Shown here one piece after another: positions 9,173 through 17,972 of a stretch of DNA of 36,748 nucleotides. Position numbers and translations under genes: made by a program. Origin of the DNA: Klebsiella pneumoniae (GTDB taxonomy: Bacteria > Myxococcota_A > UBA9042); NCBI GenBank assembly GCA_945889325.1, contig CAMDBH010000033.1:1-36748 (forward strand), written 5' to 3'. The notes beneath the pieces are model-generated. The model was not told where the DNA came from, did not search any database, and worked only from the letters and a program-made list of their open reading frames with translations. The first letter of the stretch is position 1, and every line of letters begins with the position of its first letter.

Positions 9173-11062
9173 ATGGCGCGGCTGTTGATCTTGAGCTTTT
9201 GTTTGGCCGCGTGCAGCGACCCGCCAGCCACTGGGCTTGTGACCGGCACGGTCGCGGTCGCGGGCAGCGATGCAGCCCAATGGAGCCCGGACGTGGCCAA
9301 GCAGAGCAGCCCAAAGATCAGCGTCGACAAGAATCTGGAATTTCCCTACGTTGCGCCGACGCTGTTTGCCAAGCTGCCGATTATCGTCAGCAACGTTGGC
9401 AAAGCTTCGCTGAGGATTTCAACGGTTACTTTCCAAGTCGATGCGCCGTTCAGCTTGTTTCAAGACCGATGCGATGCGGTTGGCGTGAAAGAGGAAAAAG
9501 CCGGTGTTCTGCCATCTGGCGTTGAGATTCTGCCCGGTGAATTGCATCAATTCTGCGTCAAGTTCACGCCGACGGATGACAAGAAGCGTTCGGGGTTCGT
9601 GACGTTCCACAGCGACGATCCGGCAAATCCGAACTCGACCGTGCCTATTTTGGCCAACACCGATGTGCCGTGCATCAAGCTCACGCCCTATCCGACGGTC
9701 CATTTTGGCGTCAAAAGCGGGTTGACTGAAAGCCGTGAAATTCAGATCCAAAATTGCGGCGGTGTTGAGCTGGTTGTCGACAGCATGGTGTTCACAGCGG
9801 GCACAAATACCGATGAATTCACGCTTGATTTCAAGAAGATGATTGGCGATACCAACAACAAGTGCGTTGAGATCGAACCAAAAATGGGCCCGAGCAAGGC
9901 CAACGCCTGCACGATCCCGATCACTGGCACGGCCAAGTTTGACATTGTTTACTCGCCCGCCGACATCAGCCCGCTGAGCGAGCCGAGCGATCCTAAATCC
10001 GATCCTGTGCCCGATGTCGCGGTGCTTGAAGTGTCGAGCAACGCTTACGTCAAACCGCAGTTGAAGGTGCAAGGTATTGGCGTCAAAGACAATTGCCCAA
10101 TCGCGGTCGTGTCGTGCAAGGAAGGCGAAGAGGTCGTTCCGCAAACGCTTTTGCATATGATCGGCACGGCCTCCAAAGCGAAGGGCGGCAACGTCATCAA
10201 GAAATACGCGTGGACCGTCAAACAACCGGTTGGTTCCAACCAAGCGCTCATGCCCGGCGATGCCTTCCCTACTCCGAACTTGTTCGCCAAATCAGTGGGG
10301 ACTTATACATTCTGCTTGGACGTTTGGGACAACAACGACGTCAAAAGCTGCATTTCGCAGTGTTTGGATATAGTCGTGGTGCCGGAAAACGCTATTACCG
10401 TTCAATTGTTGTGGAACACGCCGGCGGATCAGGACAAAGGCGACTATGGACCGGGCACTGGTGCAGATTTGGATCTACATTTTGCCCATTTGCCCGGTTC
10501 GCAGCCGGATTTGGATTGCGATGGCGCGCCCGATCCATGGTTCAGCAATCCTTTTGATTGCTTCTGGTTTCAGTTCTCGCCGCCATGGGGTTCCGCCGAT
10601 CCAGCGGTCTTGGACGATCCGGTCTTGGACTATGACTACAACGGCGGCGGTGAATGGGGATCGGAGTGGACAAGCCTCGTGCAGCCGGAGAGCGATGTCG
10701 CTTACCCGATTGCTGTACATGACTACAACGATTATGGTTTTGGCAAATCGCTCGCCACGGTTTCTGTATACATCCAAAGTGTGCTGGTGCTTAAAGTGAG
10801 CGATACACCCATGAATTCACTGGACATGTGGTACGTCGGCAACATCAACTGGCCCAACAAGTTGGTCGGCGGGCCGCTGGAACCGCTGACCGTCTGCAAA
10901 CAGAGTGGCGACGCGTGCTTGGCCAAGAAAGACCCCAGCGATCCCAAGGGCGGCAAGATGTGGCAGGCAAGCGGCGATTTCTGCATCACGCCATGCTATT
11001 ACCGCAAGGATTTTGATAAGAAACCTGCATTTGGCAGTGAAGCGCTGTGCAAAAGCAAATAG
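9173..11062 (+). CDS. Tandem lipoprotein P2
   Basis: Second paralogue, 629 residues, 8 bp after P1. ATG 9173 has GAGG upstream and gives signal MARLLILSFCLAAC with lipobox LAAC. It is most like P1 along its whole length: the N-terminal halves share FPYVAPTL, KLPIIV, TFQVDA, SLFQD, HQFCVKFTPTDDKK and DVPxIKL. The C-terminal half has the PKD-like (KYAWTVKQPVGSNQ), DUF2135-like (DLDLHFAHLP, VAYPIAVHDYNDYGFGKS, DMWYVGNINWPN) and Cys-tail cassettes. Its acidic loop differs, with DYDYNGGGEWGSEW replacing the usual DLDDxDGAGPEN, so the proposed ligand site is changed in this copy. Confidence 0.85.
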   Translation: MARLLILSFCLAACSDPPATGLVTGTVAVAGSDAAQWSPDVAKQSSPKISVDKNLEFPYVAPTLFAKLPIIVSNVGKASLRISTVTFQVDAPFSLFQDRCDAVGVKEEKAGVLPSGVEILPGELHQFCVKFTPTDDKKRSGFVTFHSDDPANPNSTVPILANTDVPCIKLTPYPTVHFGVKSGLTESREIQIQNCGGVELVVDSMVFTAGTNTDEFTLDFKKMIGDTNNKCVEIEPKMGPSKANACTIPITGTAKFDIVYSPADISPLSEPSDPKSDPVPDVAVLEVSSNAYVKPQLKVQGIGVKDNCPIAVVSCKEGEEVVPQTLLHMIGTASKAKGGNVIKKYAWTVKQPVGSNQALMPGDAFPTPNLFAKSVGTYTFCLDVWDNNDVKSCISQCLDIVVVPENAITVQLLWNTPADQDKGDYGPGTGADLDLHFAHLPGSQPDLDCDGAPDPWFSNPFDCFWFQFSPPWGSADPAVLDDPVLDYDYNGGGEWGSEWTSLVQPESDVAYPIAVHDYNDYGFGKSLATVSVYIQSVLVLKVSDTPMNSLDMWYVGNINWPNKLVGGPLEPLTVCKQSGDACLAKKDPSDPKGGKMWQASGDFCITPCYYRKDFDKKPAFGSEALCKSK

Positions 11063-11073
11063 GGAGGCGGAAA

Positions 11074-13026
11074 ATGGTGAAAGTTTTGCCGATGATTTTG
11101 CTGATTTTGTTCAGCTGTGGCGACCCAGAGGACGGGATGCCGACGTGGCATGCAGCGTCGATTGCAGATGCGGCGCAGGCGCAGGTGAGTGACGCGGGCA
11201 CAGCCATCCATTCAGAGATTGCGTCGGATGTGCCGCCCGCGAATCTGCGCCAGCCAACGGTGGAAAAAGTGCCGATTTGTACTAAAGATCAAGCCTTTAC
11301 GCTGAGCACGTCGGCAATCTACTTTGGCAAAGTCGCACCCGGCAAGCACCAAGCGCGCGCGGTCCAACTGACCTATGCGGGTGATTGTGCGATGCCAATT
11401 GTGCTTAGTCTCAGTGGCAGTGATCGCTTTACTGTGAAAATCCTTGGCCAAACGCTGCTGACCGGTCATTGGCAGGATGCGTACAATTTGCCGCAACAAA
11501 CCTTAGAAATTTAGATCCAATTTGCTCCCAACGCCGCAGCGCCGCAATCTGGTAAGTTGGTCATCACCGCGGGCGCGCTGGCGCAGACCGTGAATTTAGA
11601 CGGCAATCCGCCCGACTCGACCAAGCCTGATCCGACGCCTGATCCGCCGTTGGTTCCCTGCATCGCGTTGAAGTCCGCCATCCAACTCGACTTTGGCGGG
11701 GTGGTCAAAGGCAAACAGGCTTGGATCAACGTCAAAATCGCCAGTTGTGGCAATGCACCGCTGGTGCTGACGGGCATCAGTCTGGCGACCGCCACGGCCA
11801 AGGGCCAATTCAGTTTCGATTTTAGCCAGTTCATGGTCGATCCGCAGATCGATTGCACCGACGTGGACCAGAAAAATGGCCCGTCATCGCTGAAAACATG
11901 TGTCATTCCACCAGGCAAGGTCGCGACTTTTTTAGTGATTTATGCGCCGACCCATGTCAGTCCACCCAGCATCATCAATGACCCAAAATCTGCGCCAATC
12001 GCCGACGCCGCGGTGGTGTCGATTTTAAGCAATGCCGATAAAGTGGCGAAATTTTCCATGATTGGCATAGGGTTAGAACCGCCGCCCCCTGTCGAATTGC
12101 CGGGCTGCGCGCTGGCGGTGGCCAAAGTCAAGCAGGGGCAGACGGTCATTCCACAAACGCTGCTTGAACTGGATGGCACGGCGTCGGTGCCGGCCAAAAA
12201 TTCCACGATTGTGAAGTATAAATGGACGGTTAAACAACCAGTAGGCTCCAATCAGCCTTTGGTGCCCAACGCCGACGTGGCAAATCCGACTTTGCAGGCC
12301 AATGTCGTGGGCACGTACACGTTTTGCCTGAGCGTTGTGGCCAGTGACGGCGGCAAAGTCTGCAAAGACGACTGCATCGATGTCTATGTGTTTCCATCCA
12401 ACGCAATTCACGTCGAATTACTGTGGGATACACCAGCCGATTCCAATCCGGCCGATACGCAGGGTTCCGACGTCGATATGCACTTTGGCCATTTGCCCGG
12501 CAAAGGGCCTGATTTGGACTGCGATGGCCAACCCGATGTTTGGTTTGACAATAGCTCCGATTGCTTTTGGTTTGCCAAATCGCCCAAATGGGGACCGGAC
12601 GACAGCAAAACCGGCGACGATCCGACCTTGGATTTGGACGATACCAACGGCGCTGGACCGGAGAATCTCAATATGGATCAACCCGAAATCGGCATGAGCT
12701 ATGCGCTTGGCGTCCACTATTGGAACGATCACAAAATGGGTGAATCCCTGGCGACCGTTTCGGTCTTTATCCAGGGCGCATTGGTGACTAAATTCGCCAA
12801 AACACCAATAAACCCAGCAGATATGTGGTACGTGGGCAAGCTGAATTGGCCCAACACCCTCATCGGCGGAACGTTGCCGCCTTTTGAACAGTGCCATCAG
12901 AGTGGCAATGCGTGCGGCCAGATGTGGCAGGCCACCGGCGATTTTTGCGTTACGCATTGCTATGTTAATAAAGTCTTTTACGGTCTGACCGACACGAGCG
13001 TTCCAGACTGCGCGGGCAAACCGTGA
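11074..13026 (+). pseudogene. Tandem lipoprotein P3, interrupted by an in-frame amber codon
   Basis: Third paralogue. ATG 11074 has GGAGG upstream and lipobox LFSC (MVKVLPMILLILFSC). The frame runs to a TAG at 11512-11514 (codon 147), then stays open for another 503 codons to 13026, keeping full similarity to the paralogues. At the stop, P3 reads QTLEI-stop-IQFAP where P4 reads QTFEFQVQFSP: P4 has CAG at that codon, so one C-to-T change explains the stop. The downstream part carries the second ASH-like domain, the PKD-like domain (KYKWTVKQPVGSNQP), the DUF2135-like domain (DVDMHFGHLP, DGQPDVWF, NGAGPENLN) and a shortened Cys tail lacking the PKGGK segment. I see no credible restart signal after the stop. 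Either a recent pseudogene making a 146-residue stub, a read-through product, or a sequencing error. Confidence 0.8.
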
Positions 13027-13034
13027 GGCCGACG

Positions 13035-14921
13035 ATGTTGAAAGTTTTACCGATGATTTTGCTGATCTTGTCCGCCTGCGGGGTCGCGCAACCCGCAGCC
13101 CCGGCGGTGGACGCTGGACAAAACGCGCTGACGGATGCGGCGGCAAGTGAGTTGCAACCCGCTGATGCGCCAGATGTGCCGCCGCAAAATCTGCGCCAGC
13201 CGGACGCGGACCAGGCCAAAATTTGCAAACAAGATCATGTGTTTGCGCTGAACGCCCCGGCGATTCATTTCGGCAAGGTCGCGGCGGGCAAGCACGTGGC
13301 CGTGACCGCGACAATCGCCTACGCCAGCGCCTGCGCAATGCCGATTCAGTTCAAATTGGCCGGAAGCGAGCGTTTTAGCGTGCAAATTTTGGGCCAGACG
13401 CTGACAACCGGCAACAGCCAGGATGCTTTTCTGCTTCCCGCGCAGACATTTGAATTTCAGGTGCAATTTTCTCCGGATACCGATCTCGCCCAAACTGGCC
13501 TGCTGCAAGTCATCGCCGGGACAACGACGCAGAATTTGGCGCTGGACGGCAATATCGGCCAAATCCAGCCGTGTTTGAAGATCTCCCCGTCGCCGACGCT
13601 CAATCTCGGCAGCGTGGTGGTAGGTGAAACAGCCAAAAGTGAAGTTAAACTCAGCAATTGCGGAAATGTTGCGGTCACGTTGCAGTCCATGGTCATCGCG
13701 CCCAATATCAAAGCGCCCAATACCGGTGAATTCAAGCTGGATTTGGCGAAATTGAAGACAGGTTTGGGGGTTAGTTGCGGCAACATCGCTCAACCGCTGG
13801 TGGCGTGCTCGATTGCGCCGGGAGCGGTCGCGGTGTTTGACGTGATTTTTGCGCCGAGCAAAGTCAGTCAGTTGGATGCCAATCAGCAACCGATTCCGAC
13901 AACTTACGAGTTGGACGTGGTCGCAAACGGCGTCAACGTGTTTACGACCGCCACTGGCATCGGGGTCAGCACTCCGCCTGCGGTTGCGGTCAAGCAGGGT
14001 GAGGAAGTGATTCCGCAGACGAAGCTGAATTTGAAAGGCAATTCGTGTAAGGCTGCCGCACAGACCAAGTACAAATGGACAGTCAAAGCGCCGCCCGGTT
14101 GCAACCCCGCGTTTTTTCCAAGCGATGACATGGCCACGCCGACGTTGGACACCAATTGCGTGGGCAGTTACACGATTTGCGTCGAAGTCAGCTGCTCGGG
14201 CGTTGTGGACAAAGATAGAAGTGGCTGCAAGACGGTTTCAGTGGTGCCGAATAACGCGATACATGTGGAATTGCTGTGGGATACGCCGAGCGATCCAAAT
14301 CAGAACGATTGTGGTCCAGCGGCTGGTGCCGATCTGGATTTGCATTTTGCCCATCCCAAAGCGTCGGAGATCACTGGCGCCAAAGACCTGGATTGCGACG
14401 GCGTGCTGGACCCGTGGTTTCACAATCCTTTCGATACCTTCTGGTTCAATCCGACACCGCAATGGGGCTCACCGGATCAGGCGATTCTAGACGACCCGAC
14501 GCTCGATTTGGACGACACGGATGGCGCAGGACCTGAGAATCTCAACCTAATTGCACCGCAAAATCTGTCCTATTCGGTCGGTGTGCACTACTGGAACGAT
14601 CACAGTTTCGGCAAGTCATTGGCGACGATCTCGATCTTTATCCAGGGCACTCTCGTGACCAATTTGAAGGCTACATCATTGAATTCGCTGGATATGTGGT
14701 ACGTCGGCAAACTGAATTGGCCCAATCAGATGACCGGAGGCAGCCTGCCACCCTTCAGCATTTGCTACCAAACTGGGAAGGGCTGCGAGCTAGGCGGCGT
14801 AGACAACGTCAAAATGTGGAAAGCGGTGGGTGATTTGTGCATCACGCCGTGCTACGTCAACCAAGTTTTCATCGGTTCAGCCGGTGGCGCTGCACCTGCG
14901 AATTGCAAGAAGATCCCGTAG
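13035..14921 (+). CDS. Tandem lipoprotein P4
   Basis: Fourth paralogue, 628 residues, 8 bp after P3. ATG 13035 has GAGG upstream; lipobox LSAC (MLKVLPMILLILSAC). The N-terminal half is close to P3 (DVPPxNLRQP, FGKVAxGKH, CAMPI, ILGQTL) and differs from P1/P2. The second beta domain contains LNLGSVVVGETAKSEVKLSN, a typical ASH-type strand pattern. The PKD-like domain has KYKWTVKAPPGCNP. The DUF2135-like domain is complete (DLDLHFAHPK, LDCDGVLDPWFHNPFD, DGAGPENLN, YSVGVHYWNDHSFGKS, LDMWYVGKLNWPN). The tail keeps the cysteine pattern (CYQTGKGC ... KMW ... CITPCYVN ... C) although its loop sequence differs (ELGGVDNV). Confidence 0.85.
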   Translation: MLKVLPMILLILSACGVAQPAAPAVDAGQNALTDAAASELQPADAPDVPPQNLRQPDADQAKICKQDHVFALNAPAIHFGKVAAGKHVAVTATIAYASACAMPIQFKLAGSERFSVQILGQTLTTGNSQDAFLLPAQTFEFQVQFSPDTDLAQTGLLQVIAGTTTQNLALDGNIGQIQPCLKISPSPTLNLGSVVVGETAKSEVKLSNCGNVAVTLQSMVIAPNIKAPNTGEFKLDLAKLKTGLGVSCGNIAQPLVACSIAPGAVAVFDVIFAPSKVSQLDANQQPIPTTYELDVVANGVNVFTTATGIGVSTPPAVAVKQGEEVIPQTKLNLKGNSCKAAAQTKYKWTVKAPPGCNPAFFPSDDMATPTLDTNCVGSYTICVEVSCSGVVDKDRSGCKTVSVVPNNAIHVELLWDTPSDPNQNDCGPAAGADLDLHFAHPKASEITGAKDLDCDGVLDPWFHNPFDTFWFNPTPQWGSPDQAILDDPTLDLDDTDGAGPENLNLIAPQNLSYSVGVHYWNDHSFGKSLATISIFIQGTLVTNLKATSLNSLDMWYVGKLNWPNQMTGGSLPPFSICYQTGKGCELGGVDNVKMWKAVGDLCITPCYVNQVFIGSAGGAAPANCKKIP

Positions 14922-14995
14922 GCGGCAATATGCTATGCTGGCTGGGAGCGCCGGTCTGCCAAAATGGACGACCGCGTGGCGATTTTGAGGTGAAT

Positions 14996-16813
14996 ATGGC
15001 GATTCGGTTCCTGATTTTGCTCCTGCTGCTCAGCGCTTGCGGCACCGACGAGGAAGTCGCTGGCGCGGCGGCCCAAGACATCGCCGTCAGCGCCGACGTG
15101 GCGCAAGACCTTGCAACCGCTGATCTTCCTCCGCCCGTTTGCCCAGCCAATGAGCCATCGACGATCGCGCCGACCGCGTTGGTTTTCGCTAAAGTGGAGG
15201 CGAACAAGACCGCTGCGCAGTCGCTCACGCTGTCGCACGCCGGCAACTGCACGTTGCAGGTGTCATTTGGCCTGCAAGGCAGCGATAGTTTTGAAGTCAC
15301 TTTGGCCGGTCAAACGCTGACGATTTTTGAACCGCTGACGCTCACGCTGCTGCCCAAGCAAAGTCTGCAACTTTCGGTGCAATTTGCTCCGAAAGACGCC
15401 GTGCCCCATGAAGCGACTTTGCACGTCAAAACGTCCAACGGCAATGTCGATGTGCCGATCAGCGCCAATCCGGCGGCGCCTTGTCTGCAAGTTAGCCCGT
15501 TGACAGTGGACTTTTCCAAAGTGCCGCTGGGAAAAAAGGCGGAAGCTTTGATCAAAGTGAGCAATTGCGGTGCGCAGGACGTGGCGCTCACGGCCGCGAC
15601 GCTGGCGGGTGATCCCGAATTTAGCCTGCAAGCTTCCGTGCTTATCGCGTGTACGGGTTCAGGCTTGTTGCCGTCCGAAAAAGCGCCGTGTGTGCTGCCG
15701 CCCAATGCGTCGCAGCAAATGCTGGTGTATTTTGAAGGGACGACCAAGACACCGCTGCAAACTATGCGCAACGCAAGCTTGACTTTTAGCGCAGCGGGCA
15801 GCGTGCAGCAGAAGATCGTCCTGCTGGCGCAAGCGACGGCGGCGCCTTGTCCCAAAGCGGTGATCAAATTCGATGAGCCAGAAGTCGTTATTCCGCAAAC
15901 GCTTCTGCACGCCAACGGCGTCGGCTCGACGGCCACCCTTGGCTACGTCGCGAAATTTTTGTGGACGATCAAGCAGCCGGATGGGTCGCTGCAGGCGCTG
16001 CAACCGTATACCGATGCGACGAGTGTAACTTTGCAGGCCAATGTCGTTGGCAACTATGAGTTTTGTTTGGAAGTGACCGACGGCCAAGGCGTGGTTTCGT
16101 GCGAAAAGACCTGCAAGAAAGTGACCGTGACGCCGGAGCCGAAAAGCGATATTCACGTGGAATTGCTGTGGGATACGCCAGGCGATCCCAATCAGTACGA
16201 CACAGGTGCGGCCAAAGGGGCGGATTTGGATTTGCATTTTGCCCATCAGGACGCAAAGGGCAATGATTACGATTGCGATGGTGCGGGAGATCCGTGGTTT
16301 AATGAGAAATTTGATGCCTTTTGGCACCAACCAAAGCCAAAATGGGGTTCGCAGGATCCCAAAGCCGGTGACGATGCCCTGTTGGACTTGATCGATGCCG
16401 ATGGTGCGGGTCCGGAAAACCTGAATTTGCCGACGGCGGGAACAAATACACAGGCGCCCAATACCTACGCTGTAGGTGTGCACTATTTCAATGACCACAA
16501 GTATGGGAAATCGTTTGCCTCTATTCGGATTTGGTACAAAGGCGTGCTGACATATCAATTGCTCAAAGTGCCGATGGATCCGCTGTCGATGTGGTATGTC
16601 GGTAAAATCACTTGGCCTAACGCCCTCAACGGCGGCACGGCGCCGCCGATGACGGTTTGCTACCAAAACGGCGACGCTTGTTTGGGCGTGGCGAAAAATC
16701 CCAAAGGTGGCAAAATGTGGCAGAAAACTGGGGACATGTGCATCACGCCGTGTTACGTCAATCCGCAGATTTTGGCGCTGCCGGGCGATGTGACGGACCA
16801 GTTTTGTAAATAG
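14996..16813 (+). CDS. Tandem lipoprotein P5
   Basis: Last of the five paralogues; 605 residues. The frame is open upstream to 14837 inside P4, but ATG 14996 has GAGGTG at the right distance and starts a signal MAIRFLILLLLLSAC (lipobox LSAC). The N-terminal half belongs with P3/P4 (FAKVEANK ... GSDSFEV ... AGQTL) but is the most diverged. The second beta domain contains VDFSKVPLGKKAEALIKVSN. The PKD-like part has KFLWTIKQPDGSLQ. The DUF2135-like domain carries DLDLHFAHQD, YDCDGAGDPWF, DGAGPENLN and MWYVGKITWPN. The tail reads CYQNGDAC ... PKGGKMW ... CITPCYVN ... C. Only 29 bp separate it from the degenerate radical SAM gene, which suggests a shared transcript. Confidence 0.85.
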   Translation: MAIRFLILLLLLSACGTDEEVAGAAAQDIAVSADVAQDLATADLPPPVCPANEPSTIAPTALVFAKVEANKTAAQSLTLSHAGNCTLQVSFGLQGSDSFEVTLAGQTLTIFEPLTLTLLPKQSLQLSVQFAPKDAVPHEATLHVKTSNGNVDVPISANPAAPCLQVSPLTVDFSKVPLGKKAEALIKVSNCGAQDVALTAATLAGDPEFSLQASVLIACTGSGLLPSEKAPCVLPPNASQQMLVYFEGTTKTPLQTMRNASLTFSAAGSVQQKIVLLAQATAAPCPKAVIKFDEPEVVIPQTLLHANGVGSTATLGYVAKFLWTIKQPDGSLQALQPYTDATSVTLQANVVGNYEFCLEVTDGQGVVSCEKTCKKVTVTPEPKSDIHVELLWDTPGDPNQYDTGAAKGADLDLHFAHQDAKGNDYDCDGAGDPWFNEKFDAFWHQPKPKWGSQDPKAGDDALLDLIDADGAGPENLNLPTAGTNTQAPNTYAVGVHYFNDHKYGKSFASIRIWYKGVLTYQLLKVPMDPLSMWYVGKITWPNALNGGTAPPMTVCYQNGDACLGVAKNPKGGKMWQKTGDMCITPCYVNPQILALPGDVTDQFCK

Positions 16814-16842
16814 CCAAATACTAGACGAATTAGGCAATTCCC

Positions 16843-17730
16843 GTGCACTTACACTTACTTACCGGCAGCCCGAGCCAACACAACTTGCCGCGCCAAGTCG
16901 ACGCCGTTTGTCAGCGCAGCGACTGCGGCCAGAGGGCTGAGCCGATTGCCAATGCAGAATCGCTACTTGCTGCGATGCAGCAGGCACGCAATGAAGGCAT
17001 CGCGACCGCGAGCCTGCGCGATGGCGAGTTGTTGCAACGGCCCGAAGCCTTGGAAATTCTGCAGCAAAGCCGCAAGATGGGCTTTAGCGCGCTTGAAGTT
17101 TGGAGCAACGGCCACTTGCTGGCGCAACCGGGCGCGGCCGAGGCGATCGCGCGCGCGGGGGCGACCCACATCGCGGTGCCTCTATACGGCGACACGGCCG
17201 AAAGTCACGATTTTGTCACGGCGACGCCCGGGCATTTCGCGCGTGCAATCGCGGGCTTGCGCCGCGCGCGCGCGGCGGGCTTGCGCACAGTGGTGGTGGT
17301 GCCGATTTTGCGTCCGACTTTTCGCAACCTAAGTCAGATCGTGCAAAAGAGCTTGGCGATTGAAGTTTCAGCGTTTCGCATTGTGGCGCACGACGGGCCG
17401 GATCGCGACAAGCATCCGCTGCTGGCGCCGCTACCGCTGGCTTCGCGCTACGTTCAGTTGGCGCAAGCGCGGGCCGATGCGGCAAAAAAGCGTTGTACGA
17501 TTAGCGATATCCCGCTGTGCTTGCTCGGCGAGCAAGTGGCGGATGCGTTGCGCGAGGTGACAAGAATTGTCACTTTGGCCGAAGTGGCGGCTGAAGCGAA
17601 GGCCTATTTGCACGGAAAGCCTTGTGAACCCTGTGCTTGGCGCGATCGCTGTCCGGGGCAGTTGGCTGGTTTGGCCGCCGCGCACGGTTGGGTTGGCGTG
17701 TCGGCGCGCATGGATGTGGCCGCTGCGTAG
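16843..17730 (+). CDS. Radical-SAM-fold protein lacking the SAM 4Fe-4S motif
   Basis: A 295-residue protein starting at GTG 16843 (weak ribosome-binding site). The order of elements matches a radical SAM partial barrel: a GGEP-like loop (SLRDGELLQRPEALEIL), then FSALEVWSNGHLL, an AGATHIAVPLYG strand, ESHDFVTATPGHFARAI and a later VVVVPILRPTFRNL strand. The defining CX3CX2C motif is missing; the expected region has only Cys23-x4-Cys28 (CQRSDC), so canonical SAM chemistry is doubtful. A C-terminal CX2CX5C (Cys261, 264, 270; CEPCAWRDRC) survives and matches the auxiliary-cluster motif of the three intact neighbours. It may be a non-catalytic partner, a substrate-binding subunit or a decaying paralogue. 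Position between P5 and the intact rSAM genes favours a partner role (inference). Confidence 0.75.
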   Translation: MHLHLLTGSPSQHNLPRQVDAVCQRSDCGQRAEPIANAESLLAAMQQARNEGIATASLRDGELLQRPEALEILQQSRKMGFSALEVWSNGHLLAQPGAAEAIARAGATHIAVPLYGDTAESHDFVTATPGHFARAIAGLRRARAAGLRTVVVVPILRPTFRNLSQIVQKSLAIEVSAFRIVAHDGPDRDKHPLLAPLPLASRYVQLAQARADAAKKRCTISDIPLCLLGEQVADALREVTRIVTLAEVAAEAKAYLHGKPCEPCAWRDRCPGQLAGLAAAHGWVGVSARMDVAAA

Positions 17731-17972
17731 AGATTGTTCGCCGTAACTTCAGGTGTTTAGCCAAAATCGTCAACTCGGACCCATTTGATCCGATTTATGA
17801 GCGTGCAACCGCCGGCGAAATCTGCGACAATGACCGCCTGAGCGCAGCATCCAGCGGGCCGTTCCCCTGCACGCTGTCGACGCAAGCGCTCAATTTCCCT
17901 TGCGATGACGCGGCTTACCGCGGCAACCATCGCGTGCAGCGGCTTGTTTTGCCGCGCCAAACAGGAACGAAC

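Noticed and set aside
8244..9314. A 356-codon minus-strand frame across the P1/P2 junction
   Set aside because: The plus strand encodes the conserved DUF2135-like and Cys-tail domains here; the antisense product shows no recognisable feature.
11557..13026. A separate gene starting after the P3 stop codon
   Set aside because: The first possible start (TTG 11557) has no ribosome-binding site and lies inside a conserved domain; the segment is better explained as the rest of a broken P3.
7278..16813. A phage tail or contractile-injection cluster as an explanation for the tandem beta-rich proteins
   Set aside because: Every intact copy has a signal peptide and lipobox, and no sheath, baseplate, capsid or terminase motif is present.
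17731..17972. Possible small precursor gene between the degenerate and the intact rSAM genes
   Set aside because: Only very short frames (14 codons at 17797) or out-of-frame overlaps with the rSAM start are present; none has a good start signal.
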